From contig NZ_CALYQV010000003.1 in NCBI RefSeq assembly GCF_945290125.1, positions 1-64,000 on the forward strand: a stretch of 64,000 nt of DNA. The letters are read 5' to 3'. The translations under genes were made by a program, and so were the position numbers. The number at the start of each line of letters is the position of its first letter. The stretch's first letter is position 1. Shown here one piece after another: positions 44,015-54,719 of the stretch. Origin of the DNA: an uncultured Lactobacillus sp. (GTDB lineage: Bacteria; Bacillota; Bacilli; Lactobacillales; Lactobacillaceae). A model generated the notes under the pieces. That model searched no databases. It was given only the letters and a program-made list of their open reading frames with translations, and was not told the DNA's origin.

Positions 44015-44019
44015 GTTGC

Positions 44020-44706
44020 TTAAATATTTTGAAAGCGATTAATATCTTTTGACTGAACGACTGCTACCACTCCTCTTTTAAATGAAAGTTCAAATGCATC
44101 TTTTTCTGGTAAAAATTCATTCGAGCTAAAAGAAACAGGATTTGCGCTGCTAAATTTAGCCAAATTATATTTAGCTCCATTTATATTTAAATTCAAGACC
44201 TTGGTTAAGTTTACTACTCCAAAATATTCATAACCTAGCTGCCTTTTAACTAAATGTTTCCCAGCATTATAAAAACTAATTAAATTTTGCTGATCAATAA
44301 GGGTTATTTTTTCAGCAAACTGGTTAAATTCGGGCTTAAGAACCATAAATAAATTAGACAAAAAGTGATCTAGGCGTCCACCCGTTGCACCAAAAAGAGT
44401 TAAATGAGAAACACGGTAATCTAAAAAGGCGCAGCGAATAACGAGCTCAGCATCAGTCCAATCTTTTTCCGGATTTGAATATCTAATATCAGCAATTTTT
44501 TTTTCGATTTCTGCCAATTCATTTTTTTGTAGTGAGTCAAAATCTCCCTCGGCAACATCAACTTTAATGCCCATTTCTTGTAAAAGAAGAGCCCCGCGAT
44601 CAACACCTATTACTAAATCACCGGTTCTATTAGCTATTAAAAATTGCTGTTTGAGATCATCAGGCCATAACTGTTTAGGCGCGCCTAACAATGCATAGGA
44701 TTTCAT
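44020..44706 (-). CDS. thiN: thiamine pyrophosphokinase
   Basis: ThiN adds pyrophosphate from ATP to thiamine. The 228-residue protein has the TPK catalytic block (VIGVDRGALLLQEMGIKVDVAEGDFDSL, with the conserved Asp residues) and the mid-protein DWTDAELVIR plus GATGGRLDHFLSNLF. The C-terminal vitamin-B1-binding part (about 145-228) is shorter-motif but intact. It overlaps rpe by four bases (ATGA). Its place at the end of the prkC-rsgA-rpe cluster is standard in Firmicutes. Confidence 0.94.
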   Translation of the reverse strand: MKSYALLGAPKQLWPDDLKQQFLIANRTGDLVIGVDRGALLLQEMGIKVDVAEGDFDSLQKNELAEIEKKIADIRYSNPEKDWTDAELVIRCAFLDYRVSHLTLFGATGGRLDHFLSNLFMVLKPEFNQFAEKITLIDQQNLISFYNAGKHLVKRQLGYEYFGVVNLTKVLNLNINGAKYNLAKFSSANPVSFSSNEFLPEKDAFELSFKRGVVAVVQSKDINRFQNI

Positions 44707-45365
44707 TGCAGTATGCCTTCTAACTCCGTAATTTGCTTCTTAATACTATTCTGACAAAACAAATAAGAGCCAGCAACAAAGATTTTTGCTCCTGCTTCCT
44801 TAGCAATTTTAGCAGTTTGTTGGTTAATTCCCCCATCAACTTCAATTGGTACTTTGCCAGCGCTTAAACTAACGGCCTGCTTAATCCTTGAAGAAGACTC
44901 AGTAATAAATTTTTGACCACCAAAACCGGGATAGACAGTCATTAATAGAATTTGATCAACTTTTCTAAGAAATTGCTGTAAAACAGAAACTGCTGTATCT
45001 GGATTAAGAACTAAACCCGCTTTAACATTGTTTTCTTTTAAATAATCTAGCCAGTAATTAAGTTTATTCTCAGTCATTGCTTCATAATGAAGTAACATTA
45101 TCTGTGCACCCGCTTTGACAAAAGCAGGTACCAAAATATCAGGGTTATTACTCATTAAGTGAACTTCAATTTCAGTTGTAGGAAAAGTTTTTTTAAAATC
45201 AGATACGAGCTGCGGGCCAAATGATAAGTTTGGCACAAAATGTCCATCCATAATATCGATATGAAAGCGGCTGATACCGCAATCAATCGCCGTTTGAATA
45301 TCTTTTTCCAAATTTAGATTATTAATATTTAAAATTGACGGTGCAATCAATATTTTTCTCCTCAC
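44703..45365 (-). CDS. rpe: ribulose-phosphate 3-epimerase
   Basis: Rpe interconverts ribulose 5-phosphate and xylulose 5-phosphate in the pentose phosphate route. The 220-residue TIM barrel has [12 protein letters not shown], the metal-site [16 protein letters not shown] (about 34-49), [20 protein letters not shown] and [12 protein letters not shown]. It overlaps both neighbours by four bases (rsgA upstream, thiN downstream), a tightly coupled run. Confidence 0.96.
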   Translation of the reverse strand: MRRKILIAPSILNINNLNLEKDIQTAIDCGISRFHIDIMDGHFVPNLSFGPQLVSDFKKTFPTTEIEVHLMSNNPDILVPAFVKAGAQIMLLHYEAMTENKLNYWLDYLKENNVKAGLVLNPDTAVSVLQQFLRKVDQILLMTVYPGFGGQKFITESSSRIKQAVSLSAGKVPIEVDGGINQQTAKIAKEAGAKIFVAGSYLFCQNSIKKQITELEGILQ

Positions 45366-46255
45366 TTTAAATACTCTGGCAGTCTACCATTTTCTATTTC
45401 TTTGCGAATTAACAAATAATCATCATAGCGGCTCTTTTTAATTTCTCCCGCTTCAACCAATCTTTTTACTTCACAACTGGGTTCGTTTAAATGCTGACAA
45501 CCCCGAAACTTACAATTGCTACTGGCTCTTTTAAATTCAATAAAATAATCACATAACTCTTTTACTTTAATTGTCGTAAGGTCAATTGCTGAAAAGCCTG
45601 GAGTATCTGCAAGATAACCTTTTCCTAAAGGAAAAAGGTTAACTGTTCTAGTAGTATGCTTGCCTCGATTTAAGGAATTAGAAATGGCGCCTGTTTCTTG
45701 CTTGACTTCACTTTGAAGTGAATTAATTAAAGTAGATTTTCCTGCTCCTGATTGTCCTGCAAGAGTCCAGATTTTTTCATTAGCAATTTCATGAATCAGG
45801 TTATTGGCGACCTCTTCTTTGCTATAATAAATTTGATATCCTATATCGTTATAGTAAAGCAAGTCTTCGTGAATCTTGTTTAGCTTTGAGCTACTTAGTA
45901 AATCGCTCTTTGATAGGTAAATACTTACAGCAACATCTTGCCATGAAAAGAAAGTTAAAAAGCGATCCAATAACTGCAGAGAAAAATCAGGTTGAACTGC
46001 TGACATTACAAGCAAAACATGATTAACGTTAGCTAAAGCAGGTCGACCAATCAGGTTTTTGCGTGGTAAAATTTCCACTAAATAATTTGTGCCTTGGTCA
46101 TCAATTTGAATGTTAACGTGATCACCAACAGTTGGCTTTAATTTATTTTTGCGAAAAACCCCTCTGGCACGAGTTCTTACAATATCATTAGCAGTCTGAA
46201 CGTCATAAAAGCCTGCAATCAAGCCGATAACAATTCCTTGATCCTTTTTAATCAT
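45362..46255 (-). CDS. rsgA: ribosome small-subunit-dependent GTPase RsgA
   Basis: RsgA is the circularly permuted GTPase that checks late 30S maturation. The 297-residue protein has an N-terminal OB fold (1-70) and a permuted G domain: G4 LSKSDLL (about 115), G1 [17 protein letters not shown]2 GKHTTR and G3 DTPGF. The C-terminal zinc knuckle is [20 protein letters not shown] at 46255 sits after GAGAAGG; the ATG at 46270 precedes that site. It overlaps the end of prkC. Confidence 0.95.
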   Translation of the reverse strand: MIKKDQGIVIGLIAGFYDVQTANDIVRTRARGVFRKNKLKPTVGDHVNIQIDDQGTNYLVEILPRKNLIGRPALANVNHVLLVMSAVQPDFSLQLLDRFLTFFSWQDVAVSIYLSKSDLLSSSKLNKIHEDLLYYNDIGYQIYYSKEEVANNLIHEIANEKIWTLAGQSGAGKSTLINSLQSEVKQETGAISNSLNRGKHTTRTVNLFPLGKGYLADTPGFSAIDLTTIKVKELCDYFIEFKRASSNCKFRGCQHLNEPSCEVKRLVEAGEIKKSRYDDYLLIRKEIENGRLPEYLK

Positions 46256-48227
46256 TTTTGACCTTCTCATTCAAAATTATCTGTCCATCACGTACTACTT
46301 TTAGTTGGCCTGGGCCATCCTTTAGTTCGAATGGAATTGAGAAATTCATATCTTTTTTGATATATAAATCTCGGTAGATATTATCAATTGAATGATTATC
46401 ATCTGCAATATATATTTGAACATGATTACCGCGCTTATTATCAGAATCATCTTCGTCATTATCTTCGTAACTAACCGTGAAGTTTTTAATTGCGGTCAAA
46501 TTGCGTTCCTTTTTTGCTCCCTCTGAAACATTAACAGAAATTGTACTTCCACGAGGAACTTGTGTACCTGCTGCTGGACTCATGGAAATAATCATTCCCT
46601 TTTTTACTTTGCTGGAATAAGCAGAGCTAACTTGCAGAGTTAAGCCGTGTTTATGTGCAAATTCTTGTGCCTGCTTTAAAGAATAATCTTTTAAATCAGG
46701 CAATTTAATCATAAGATGCTTCGAACGCGGATTTTTTCCTTTAGATATTACTAACGTAATGGTTGTTTGTTCCGGCTTTACTTCAACATCGGCAGCAACA
46801 CTCTGAGAAATGACATGATCAGGTGGAACACTGGATGAAAATTGATTCTCACGAATTACTTCAAAACCTAATTTTTCTAGTTTTTGTACAGCAATCCCAT
46901 ATTCATCCCCAGTTACATCAGGTACTTGAACCATACCTGCTCCATCAGAAATATACAGGTCTATATAGCGACCTCGTTTTATTTCTGAGCCAGCAACAGG
47001 TGAAGTTTCAATTACTTTGCCGCGATCAATGCTATCAGAATTTCTATGCTTTATTTTACCAACCTTTAAACCAACATTTTCAAGTTTATTTCTTGCTTTC
47101 TTCTCACTCAGATTTGTAACATCGGGAATTCGTATATCACTATTTTTGTTATTATTAAGCACAAAAAACATTAAGCCTATTATTAAGACTGCGGCTATGC
47201 CTACAAAAAGCCACCACCATTTATGTTTACGCAAAGCTTGCGTAAAGCTGGAACGATTCTTTTGATAGTCATCAGTCTTTTCCTGAGTTCTATTTTCCGA
47301 ATCAGTCTTTTCCACTACTTGATTAGGTTTGAAATTCGGCAAAATAATGGTTTCATCATCATTGTTGCCATGAGTAGGTTTAAAAACTGGTTCATTAGCC
47401 CGCCCTGGTTCCAAACTGGTATCAAGGTCATCTTTCATTTCCTTAGCAGAATTATACCGATCGCGCGGATCTTTAGCTGTTGCTTTTAAGACTACATTCT
47501 CTAATGCTTGCGGAATATTAGGATCTTGTTTTCTGATTGACGGAATAGGCTCTTGAGCATGCTTTAAAGCAATTGAAACCGCGGAATCGCCATTAAAAGG
47601 CACATTTCCTGTAATCAATTCATATAAAATTATTCCTAAAGAATAAATATCAGATTGTTTGGTAACCAGTCCACCTCTAGTTTGCTCCGGGGACATATAA
47701 TGGACAGATCCAATAGCAGAATTGGTTTGAGTGACAGAATTTTGATTTAATGCCACAGCAATACCAAAATCGGCAATTTTGATATTGCCATGCTTGTCCA
47801 TCAAAATATTTTGCGGTTTTAGATCTCGGTGAATAACATTATGCTTATGAGCCAATGACATTGCACTCAGTATTTGGTCCATGATTTTAATGATATTCCC
47901 TAAATTCAAGGGTGAATTTGCTCTAATATAATCTTTTAAATCAGGACCATCTACATATTCCATAACCATGTACGGCAAACCATGGTCAGTGCCAACATCC
48001 AGCACCATTACTATGTTAGGATGACTTAATTCACTGGTAGCAAGTGCTTCTCTCTGAAAACGGGCCAAGGTCTGAGGTTCTTTTTGTAAATCGAGCCGCA
48101 ATATTTTAACGGCGACTTTTCGCTGCAGAATAATATCTTCGGCCAGGTAAACATTTGCCATGCCGCCTTCACCTAAAGTATCAATTATACGATAGCGGTC
48201 GCCTAACAAATAGCCCTTATTGATCAT
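46248..48227 (-). CDS. prkC: PASTA-domain serine/threonine protein kinase
   Basis: The 659-residue membrane kinase senses peptidoglycan state and phosphorylates cell-wall and division proteins. The cytosolic kinase (1-270) has GEGGMANVY, Lys41, HRDLKPQN (133-140) and DFG (153-155). After a juxtamembrane linker comes one helix (337-357), then three PASTA repeats outside the cell (about 367-432, 434-502, 509-575) and a Ser/Asn/Asp-rich C-terminal domain (580-659). It overlaps the phosphatase stp by four bases. Three PASTA units is within the usual range. Confidence 0.95.
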   Translation of the reverse strand: MINKGYLLGDRYRIIDTLGEGGMANVYLAEDIILQRKVAVKILRLDLQKEPQTLARFQREALATSELSHPNIVMVLDVGTDHGLPYMVMEYVDGPDLKDYIRANSPLNLGNIIKIMDQILSAMSLAHKHNVIHRDLKPQNILMDKHGNIKIADFGIAVALNQNSVTQTNSAIGSVHYMSPEQTRGGLVTKQSDIYSLGIILYELITGNVPFNGDSAVSIALKHAQEPIPSIRKQDPNIPQALENVVLKATAKDPRDRYNSAKEMKDDLDTSLEPGRANEPVFKPTHGNNDDETIILPNFKPNQVVEKTDSENRTQEKTDDYQKNRSSFTQALRKHKWWWLFVGIAAVLIIGLMFFVLNNNKNSDIRIPDVTNLSEKKARNKLENVGLKVGKIKHRNSDSIDRGKVIETSPVAGSEIKRGRYIDLYISDGAGMVQVPDVTGDEYGIAVQKLEKLGFEVIRENQFSSSVPPDHVISQSVAADVEVKPEQTTITLVISKGKNPRSKHLMIKLPDLKDYSLKQAQEFAHKHGLTLQVSSAYSSKVKKGMIISMSPAAGTQVPRGSTISVNVSEGAKKERNLTAIKNFTVSYEDNDEDDSDNKRGNHVQIYIADDNHSIDNIYRDLYIKKDMNFSIPFELKDGPGQLKVVRDGQIILNEKVKND

Positions 48228-48973
48228 TGCTTGTCACCACCCTCATTTAGAATTAAACAAGCAGTGATATTGTCCTCACCACCCAAACGATTAGCTTCGT
48301 CAATCAGCTTTTGGCAACGACTTTTTAAAGACAAATCTTTTGTCGCAAGTATCTGTTGAATCTGGGGATCACTTAATGAATTAGTCAACCCATCAGTACA
48401 AAGCAAAATAATATCATTATCATTTAAAGCAATCTGCTTATATTCCGGATCAATTGTGCTGGAAACTCCAAGTGACTGAGTAATTATATTTTTTTGAGGA
48501 TGATTTCTAGCTTGCTGCTTAGTAATTTGACCCAGTTTAACCAATTCATTGACCAGAGAATGATCTTCTACAAGTTGGACGAATTGGCCATCTGAATAGC
48601 CATAAGCTCTTGAATCTCCTAAATGAGCGATTAAAGCTTCGTTGTTGAAAACAACAGCCAATACTATTGTTGTCCCCATGCCATTTAAATCTGGAAAACG
48701 GTCAGCCGTTCTTAAAATTGTTTCATTCTCATTACTTAGTTGAACATTCAGCCATTTACGTGCACTGTTTGAATCGCAAAAGTCGGTAACTCTGAAATTG
48801 TGACCCAAATGACTCACAGCCATAGTCGACGCCACATCTCCACCTTGATGTCCACCCATGCCGTCACAAACAATAGCCAATAAAGTGTTTTTTTTATTTT
48901 TAAAAACTTGTACAGAATCCTGGTTGCTCTTGCGTATTCGTCCAATACTAGATGCAAATGCTGTTTTAATCAA
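48224..48973 (-). CDS. stp: PP2C-type protein phosphatase Stp
   Basis: The 249-residue phosphatase reverses PrkC-type phosphorylation. PP2C motifs are SSIGRIRKSNQDSV, the metal-site CDGMGGHQGGDVAS (Asp near residue 35), GDSRAY and CTDGLTNSL plus EDNITACLIL. TTG at 48973 is the best start: GAGG lies eight bases before it and the frame then falls four bases after rsmB. Starting at 49024 would overlap rsmB heavily without a ribosome site. Kinase and phosphatase are coupled by a four-base overlap. Confidence 0.93.
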   Translation of the reverse strand: MIKTAFASSIGRIRKSNQDSVQVFKNKKNTLLAIVCDGMGGHQGGDVASTMAVSHLGHNFRVTDFCDSNSARKWLNVQLSNENETILRTADRFPDLNGMGTTIVLAVVFNNEALIAHLGDSRAYGYSDGQFVQLVEDHSLVNELVKLGQITKQQARNHPQKNIITQSLGVSSTIDPEYKQIALNDNDIILLCTDGLTNSLSDPQIQQILATKDLSLKSRCQKLIDEANRLGGEDNITACLILNEGGDKQ

Positions 48974-48977
48974 AATC

Positions 48978-50303
48978 CTAACCTCGCAATTTAAACTTAG
49001 CAATAAAAAAGCCATCGCTACCATAACTATCTGGTAAGATTTTAAGCATCCCCTTTGGGGCTTTTAGCTTACCCGCTGTAAAAGGCTGTAATTCATATTC
49101 ATCATGCCTTTTTAAAAAAGCTTTAACTACGTCTTCGTCTTCTTCTTGGGAGATAGTGCATGTTGAATACACTAATTCTCCATCTTGAATTAATAAGGAA
49201 CTTAAATCATCTAAAATATTTAATTGAATTTGTTGCAATTTAGTTAAGTCACTTAAAGTTTTAGTATAACGGATTTCAGGTTTCCGCCTAATAAGACCTA
49301 AACCAGAACAAGGTGCATCCACTAAAATTTTATTAAATTGCTTTTTCTTAAATTCTTGATCTGCTTTTCTGGCATCAAGAGGCTTGACAAATATTTTTGA
49401 TTCCACATGCATTCTGCTGGCATTCTCTTTAACTAAGCGCAGCTTATTTTCATGTATATCAAGTGCGGTAACATGACCCTGCTTCAACTTTTCAGCGATC
49501 TGAACAGTTTTACCTCCTGGTGCACTACAGGCATCAAGAACTTCTTCATTACCGTTAAAAGAAAAAGCACTTACCGCCAAACTAGCAGCTTCATCTTGAA
49601 TTGTCAATCTTCCTTGTTTAAATAAAGCAGTTTTAAAAACTCCCCCATGTGCTAAAATCAGTTCATCTGAAGCAATTTGAGAATCAGCAGGAAGAAATCC
49701 TAAATTTGATAACTCTTTTTTTACCGAATTATAATCAGCCAATCCTGAAACTCTAACTGTATTTTTAGACGGTTTATTAATACTAGCTAATATGGCAGCG
49801 GTTCTATCTTCACCCCAATGACTAATCAAGTACTGAACTAACCATTTAGGAGTACTTTCCTTAACACTAAGATAAAGCGTCTTGTCTTTTTCATCTGGTA
49901 AAATTGAGCCTCTTCTTAACAAAGCACGTAAGATACCGTTGACAATTTTAAATCCAGCAGAATGCCTCTTACCATATTTTTTCGCCAATTTATTAGCCTC
50001 ATTTAAGACCGCTCTATCGGGAATGCTGTTCATAAACAAGATTTGATAGGAGGACATCAGTAATAATGGCCAGAGGTAATCTTCCTTAAGTTCTGTCTTC
50101 AATAAATCATGAAGTTGATATTCCAAATAGATTTTTTCCTGTATAGTGCCATAAACAATTCTAGTTGCTAAATTTTGATCAGCTTGAGTAAGCTTAGCCT
50201 CACGCAAACTATTATTAAAACTAATATTTGAATAGGAACCTGAAAACAATACTCGAATTAAAGTAGACAGGGCCACTGACCGGGCACTTTTAGGAGCCGA
50301 CAA
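48978..50303 (-). CDS. rsmB: 16S rRNA (cytosine967-C5)-methyltransferase
   Basis: RsmB methylates C967 of 16S rRNA. The roughly 441-residue protein has an N-terminal NusB-like RNA-binding domain (1-140) and a C-terminal SAM domain with LDACSAPGGKTVQIAE, VDAPCSGLGLIRRKPEIRY and the catalytic Cys in VYSTCTISQEED. TTG at 50303 fits AGGTGAT; GTG at 50312 also is in frame but has no ribosome site. It overlaps the end of fmt and precedes stp by four bases. Confidence 0.92.
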   Translation of the reverse strand: MSAPKSARSVALSTLIRVLFSGSYSNISFNNSLREAKLTQADQNLATRIVYGTIQEKIYLEYQLHDLLKTELKEDYLWPLLLMSSYQILFMNSIPDRAVLNEANKLAKKYGKRHSAGFKIVNGILRALLRRGSILPDEKDKTLYLSVKESTPKWLVQYLISHWGEDRTAAILASINKPSKNTVRVSGLADYNSVKKELSNLGFLPADSQIASDELILAHGGVFKTALFKQGRLTIQDEAASLAVSAFSFNGNEEVLDACSAPGGKTVQIAEKLKQGHVTALDIHENKLRLVKENASRMHVESKIFVKPLDARKADQEFKKKQFNKILVDAPCSGLGLIRRKPEIRYTKTLSDLTKLQQIQLNILDDLSSLLIQDGELVYSTCTISQEEDEDVVKAFLKRHDEYELQPFTAGKLKAPKGMLKILPDSYGSDGFFIAKFKLRG

Positions 50304-51234
50304 TTTTATCACCTATTGCAAAGCTTTTTCCTTGTCCGTTTAAAAAACTTTTTACAGTCATTCTTTTCTTTCCTGCTGGCTGAACCTCAAGCAAATTTAA
50401 AACCGTATGATTGGCAAAACTGATAGCAAAACGTTTTTTATTATCAACTACTGTTCCAGCTGGTAGAGAGGTGGGTTTTGGAGCCACTTCGGCCCGCCAC
50501 ACTTTAAATCTTTTATTATCAACCAGCAAATAAGCTCCAGGATCGGGATTAAGGCCGCGAATTAAGTTGTTGGCCTCCGTCGCAGTCATACTTATTTTTA
50601 TTTGTTCCTGCTCTTTACTAATGTTTGGAGAAAATACTACTTTAGTTTCATCCTGAGCCGTTTTTTTCTGAGGATCTGCAATAATTTGAGGCAAAGTCTG
50701 AAGCAACAAGTCACGTCCCAAAAAGGACAATTTCTCAAAAACAGTTCCTGCTGTATCATCTTTTTGAATGTCAATTGCTTTTTGAGCATATATGGCACCC
50801 GCATCCATTTGCTTAACCATTTCCATAATTGTTATTCCAGTTTGCTTATCTCCGTTGATCAGAGCGTATTGTATAGGCGCTCCACCACGATACTTCGGCA
50901 ATAATGAACCGTGAACATTAACTGCAGCAATGCTAGCTGATTGCAAGAATTTAGTAGGTAAAAACTGACCATAAGCAGCAGTAATAATCAAATCTGCGTG
51001 CATAGCTATTAATTTAGTTACTTCTTCTGACTTTGCCAAATGAGCAGGTTGAAAAACTGGTAAATTTAATTTTTGAGCTAAAACTTTAACTGGAGACTCA
51101 GTAACTTCCTGCTTGCGACCAACTTTCTTGTCAGGTTGAGTAACCACTGCTTTGATTTCATATTTTTCATTTGCAATAGCCTTTAAAATGGGCACGGCAA
51201 ATTTAGGAGTTCCTAAAAAAATTATTGATGTCAT
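50290..51234 (-). CDS. fmt: methionyl-tRNA formyltransferase
   Basis: Fmt formylates initiator Met-tRNA using 10-formyl-THF. The 314-residue protein begins with IIFLGTPKFAVPILKAI and has the active-site block NVHGSLLPKYRGGAPIQYALINGD, with catalytic Asn/His/Asp, and a C-terminal OB-type tRNA-binding domain (about 205-314). It lies 13 bases after priA. FolD, which makes the folate donor precursor, is encoded at 60904-61752 in this window. Confidence 0.96.
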   Translation of the reverse strand: MTSIIFLGTPKFAVPILKAIANEKYEIKAVVTQPDKKVGRKQEVTESPVKVLAQKLNLPVFQPAHLAKSEEVTKLIAMHADLIITAAYGQFLPTKFLQSASIAAVNVHGSLLPKYRGGAPIQYALINGDKQTGITIMEMVKQMDAGAIYAQKAIDIQKDDTAGTVFEKLSFLGRDLLLQTLPQIIADPQKKTAQDETKVVFSPNISKEQEQIKISMTATEANNLIRGLNPDPGAYLLVDNKRFKVWRAEVAPKPTSLPAGTVVDNKKRFAISFANHTVLNLLEVQPAGKKRMTVKSFLNGQGKSFAIGDKIVGS

Positions 51235-51247
51235 TAAACATTCCCCT

Positions 51248-53647
51248 TTACATTATGCGTTCAGGCTCATTATCAATATAGACAGATAAGCCATACTTTT
51301 TGATTTTTTGGGCCGAATCTTGGATTTGATGTAACAACTGGTTAAGACTGTCTTCTTTTTTATATTTTACCAGTATTTGATAATAATATTTGTTTTTTAG
51401 ACGTGAAATTGCACTAGGTGTAGGGCCCAAAACTATTGTTGAATGGTGTAATTTGGGTTGTAACCATTTTTTCATCTTAAAAGCCTCTCTGGCAGCATTT
51501 TGTTCTTTTTTAGCAGCTATTGAGACCAAAACAGTATAAAAATATGGAGGGTAATTACCAGCATGTCTAACACGCATTTCGTATTGATAAAAACGTTCAT
51601 AATCCTGAGTCTCAGCTAGTTTAACCGCATAATGATCCGGATTAAATGTTTGAATAATTACCTCGCCCTTTTTTTGAGCTCGACCAGCTCGGCCTGCCAC
51701 TTGAGTCAGTAATTCAAAAGTGCGCTCAGAGGCATTATAATCTGGCAGCCAAAGACCTGTGTCAGCATTAACAACCCCTACCAGTGTCACATTAGGAAAA
51801 TCCAGTCCCTTAGCAATCATTTGCGTGCCCAACAATATATCAGCTTCATGATTGCCAAATGCATCTAAATTCTTTTTAAATGCACCCTTTCTTCTTGTGG
51901 TATCCACATCCATGCGCAAAACACGAATACCCGGTAATAATTGATTTAGTTCTGTCATCACTTTTTGGGTGCCAGTTCCTAAAAACCGTATTTTTTTACT
52001 TTGACAATTTGGACATTTTTTAGGAATTGTAGTCGCATAACCACAATAATGGCACTGCATTTTATTTGTATCTTTATGCATAGTCAATGACAGATCGCAA
52101 TTAGGACACTTCATAACATAGCCACATTCACGACAAAGCATAAAGTTAGCAAAGCCCCGTCGATTTAACATTAAAATAACCTGCTCATTTTTAGCTATTC
52201 TTTGCTTTATTGCTTTAACCAACTCGGTAGAAAGATCAAACTGCCCACCAGTATAGTTTGCCTTTTTTAAATCCACAATGTCAACTTTGGGTAAACTTTG
52301 TTTATTAGCACGATGTGGTAACCTCAACAACTGATAAACGCCTTTTTGCGCGCGTGCTCTACTTCCAAGAGACGGGGTTGCACTGCCTAATATCAGGGGA
52401 CAAGAGTGATACTTACTGCGCCAAATTGCAACATCCCGAGCATGATAGCGCGGATTGTCCTCCTGCTTGTATGATGATTCATGCTCTTCGTCAATCACGA
52501 TCAAGCCAATATTTTCTAAGGGCGCAAAAACTGCACTTCTGGCTCCCACCACAACACGGACCTCATTACGTCGTATGCGGCGCCACTCATCATACACTTC
52601 GCCTTCAGACAAGCCGCTATGTAAAACGGCAACTTGTTGACCAAATCTGCTTTTGACTTGGTCAACCATTTGTGGAGTTAAAGATATTTCTGGAACCATC
52701 ATTAAAGCATTTCTGCCCTCTTTTAGCGTAGCGCTGATAGCATTTAAATAGACTTCAGTTTTACCGCTGCCAGTCACACCTTCCAACAAGAAGATACGTG
52801 ACCTTTTTACTTTAATTGCTGGTAGTATATGGTCAAGTGCCCCTTTTTGATCCTTGTTTAGCTTAATTTTTTTAGATTCATTTTTTGAGCGATTATAGTC
52901 TGTCAATGGATCACGATATTTTTCAATCTGCTTTTTATTAAGCCAGCCCTTTTTGACAGCATTGGTTAATGAAACTGTATTGAGGTGTGTATTATTTTCA
53001 ATTTGACTTTGCATTAAGGGAAAATTATTGAAATTCTCGATTAAATACATAATGAGCTGCTTTTGTTTAACAGCATTTTTCCTTAATGACTCGTAGACAC
53101 TGACATATTCTTTCTTAGTTTTGCATAAAGAATATTCGTTTTCAGTTTTAACCCGGGCTTTATTTTCAACAAGGTATTCAACTTTGGCATTATTTGAACG
53201 CAATAATTGACGTATTGTGGCAATTTGCTTGTTGTCGGTTATTTTATTTAAATCCAATGGGTCGCCCTGGAAAAGATCCATTTTTTGCGCTTTTACAGAA
53301 TTAGGAACCAAAATTTTACGGTAGTTGGCACGCATAATTCTTGGAAGCATCGTTTTTAAAATTGATATGCGATAAGAATAAATATTATCAGCTAAATCCT
53401 TTGAAAGTTTTACTAATTCCAAAGTTAGCGGCGGCATTTCATCAACCACTAAAAGTAAATCTTTTAATTTACCTTGATATTGACTTGTTGTATTTAGTCC
53501 TACCACGAAGCCTTGTAATTTGCGTGGACCGAATGGTACAAAGACCCTTGAACCTATTTCAACTTTACCAAGTTCCTTTGGCACATGATATTCAAAGACT
53601 CGATCCGTTTGTTTAGCCGCAACATCAACGATGACTTGTGCGATCAT
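51248..53647 (-). CDS. priA: primosomal protein N', replication restart helicase
   Basis: PriA reloads the replisome at collapsed forks. The 799-residue protein has the 3'-DNA-binding domain (1-105), a winged helix (about 190-260), the helicase core with Walker A GVTGSGKTE (about 290), DEEHESSYK, and the zinc-binding cysteines between the lobes (CRECGYVMKCPNC and CHYCGYATTIPKKCPNC). GRAGRAQKKGEVIIQ motif VI is near 650. The gene starts just after a terminator-like hairpin that separates it from rpoZ. It is long for a PriA but within range. Confidence 0.95.
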   Translation of the reverse strand: MIAQVIVDVAAKQTDRVFEYHVPKELGKVEIGSRVFVPFGPRKLQGFVVGLNTTSQYQGKLKDLLLVVDEMPPLTLELVKLSKDLADNIYSYRISILKTMLPRIMRANYRKILVPNSVKAQKMDLFQGDPLDLNKITDNKQIATIRQLLRSNNAKVEYLVENKARVKTENEYSLCKTKKEYVSVYESLRKNAVKQKQLIMYLIENFNNFPLMQSQIENNTHLNTVSLTNAVKKGWLNKKQIEKYRDPLTDYNRSKNESKKIKLNKDQKGALDHILPAIKVKRSRIFLLEGVTGSGKTEVYLNAISATLKEGRNALMMVPEISLTPQMVDQVKSRFGQQVAVLHSGLSEGEVYDEWRRIRRNEVRVVVGARSAVFAPLENIGLIVIDEEHESSYKQEDNPRYHARDVAIWRSKYHSCPLILGSATPSLGSRARAQKGVYQLLRLPHRANKQSLPKVDIVDLKKANYTGGQFDLSTELVKAIKQRIAKNEQVILMLNRRGFANFMLCRECGYVMKCPNCDLSLTMHKDTNKMQCHYCGYATTIPKKCPNCQSKKIRFLGTGTQKVMTELNQLLPGIRVLRMDVDTTRRKGAFKKNLDAFGNHEADILLGTQMIAKGLDFPNVTLVGVVNADTGLWLPDYNASERTFELLTQVAGRAGRAQKKGEVIIQTFNPDHYAVKLAETQDYERFYQYEMRVRHAGNYPPYFYTVLVSIAAKKEQNAAREAFKMKKWLQPKLHHSTIVLGPTPSAISRLKNKYYYQILVKYKKEDSLNQLLHQIQDSAQKIKKYGLSVYIDNEPERIM

Positions 53648-53660
53648 TTTATCACCTTCA

Positions 53661-53696
53661 AAAAATGACCTCCATCTCTTTTAGGATGGAGGTCAT
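53661..53696 (-). terminator. terminator between rpoZ and priA
   Basis: ATGACCTCCATC pairs perfectly with GATGGAGGTCAT around an eight-base loop and is followed on the minus strand by six Ts. It would end gmk-rpoZ transcription before priA, so priA needs readthrough or its own promoter. Confidence 0.82.
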
Positions 53697-53708
53697 AAAT
53701 TTTATTAA

Positions 53709-53927
53709 TTACTGATTAACCTCGCGATGACTGGGATCAACGGTAACTTTACCAGCTTCTATTTCTTCTAAAGCTTTACCAACTGGCTTTTGTGATTTGT
53801 AGCTTTTTAAAGCTTCAGGGTCGCCGTCTTCCAATTCATGTGCTCTTTTGGCCGCAAGAACTGATAAAGAATATCTTGAATCAACCTGTGCCAACAATTT
53901 ATCAATAGATGGATATGTAACTCTCAT
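53709..53927 (-). CDS. rpoZ: RNA polymerase omega subunit
   Basis: Omega assists RNA polymerase assembly. The 72-residue protein [20 protein letters not shown] contains the helical omega core [16 protein letters not shown] and the Lactobacillus-type [19 protein letters not shown] tail. ATG at 53927 is preceded by AAGGAGGAC; the in-frame start at 53969 overlaps gmk and is unneeded. It follows gmk by one base. Confidence 0.93.
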   Translation of the reverse strand: MRVTYPSIDKLLAQVDSRYSLSVLAAKRAHELEDGDPEALKSYKSQKPVGKALEEIEAGKVTVDPSHREVNQ

Positions 53928-53928
53928 T

Positions 53929-54543
53929 TTAGTCCTCCTTAACCATTTTGCGATAAGTATCAATGACACGTTTTACACTAACATGTTCAGCTTCAACAAT
54001 CGCCTTGATATGATCAACTGCATTGGCAACTGTATCATTGACAACAGCATAATCATAATCCTGCATCACCAGAATTTCTTGACGGGCCTGCCTTATTCGA
54101 CCCATAATCACATCTTCTGATTCAGTACCACGATTTTCCAACCTGGTATGTAATGTATGCAAATCAGGCGGCGTTAGGAAAATAAACACCCCATCAGGCA
54201 TTTGTTGTCTAACTTTTTGAGCACCATTAACGTCAATTTCCAGCAGAACATCTTTACCTTCATCAAGCATTTTTGCAACTGGTGCCTTAGGAGTGCCATA
54301 AAAATGGTTCACATATTGATTATACTCCAAAAGTTCATTTTGACTGATTGCCTGCTTAAATCGTTCCTCAGTAACAAAAAAATAATCTTTACCATTGATC
54401 TCTCCTGGTCGCGGCTGTCTGGTGGTCATGGACACGGAATATTCAAATGGAAAAACCTTATTCTTCACAATTGCACTTTTAACGGTACCCTTACCTACTC
54501 CCGAGGGACCCGAAAGGACAAGTAACAAACCTTTTTCTGTCAT
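53929..54543 (-). CDS. gmk: guanylate kinase
   Basis: Gmk phosphorylates GMP to GDP with ATP. The 204-residue protein has P-loop [12 protein letters not shown] (about 10-21), the GMP-binding [21 protein letters not shown] and [15 protein letters not shown], and the lid with [13 protein letters not shown]. It heads gmk-rpoZ. The ATG at 54543 follows AAGGGAG. The gene is divergent from the LexA-controlled gene at 54720. Confidence 0.97.
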   Translation of the reverse strand: MTEKGLLLVLSGPSGVGKGTVKSAIVKNKVFPFEYSVSMTTRQPRPGEINGKDYFFVTEERFKQAISQNELLEYNQYVNHFYGTPKAPVAKMLDEGKDVLLEIDVNGAQKVRQQMPDGVFIFLTPPDLHTLHTRLENRGTESEDVIMGRIRQARQEILVMQDYDYAVVNDTVANAVDHIKAIVEAEHVSVKRVIDTYRKMVKED

Positions 54544-54645
54544 GCCAAACTCCCTTATGAAAAGCTATTGTATCTAGTTTGCACTAAAAAGATAATATTT
54601 TCAAGTCACGGTATTTTTAACCAATAAAAAATTTAAATTTAATAC

Positions 54646-54674
54646 TTGTTTTTTAGAACAGATGTTCTTATAAT
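54646..54674 (+). promoter_or_regulatory. SOS promoter of the YolD-like gene with LexA box in the spacer
   Basis: TTGTTT (54646-54651), a 17-bp spacer and a perfect TATAAT (54669-54674). The spacer holds the palindromic LexA box AGAACAGATGTTCT (54655-54668), whose inner GAAC-N4-GTTC matches consensus and whose right edge meets the -10 box. Repressor there would block RNA polymerase. Confidence 0.85.
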
Positions 54675-54683
54675 ATAAATTGT

Positions 54684-54697
54684 CAAACAAATGTTCG
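54684..54697 (+). promoter_or_regulatory. second LexA box upstream of the YolD-like gene
   Basis: CAAACAAATGTTCG matches CGAACNNNNGTTCG at all but one specified position. It lies ten bases after the -10 box, near the transcription start, so two LexA dimers could bind in tandem. Confidence 0.75.
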
Positions 54698-54719
54698 GTT
54701 AAATACAAGGGATGGTTTG

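Noticed and set aside
52315..52656. 113-codon frame antisense to priA
   Set aside because: It lies opposite the helicase core, is rich in His and Cys by chance, and has no ribosome site.
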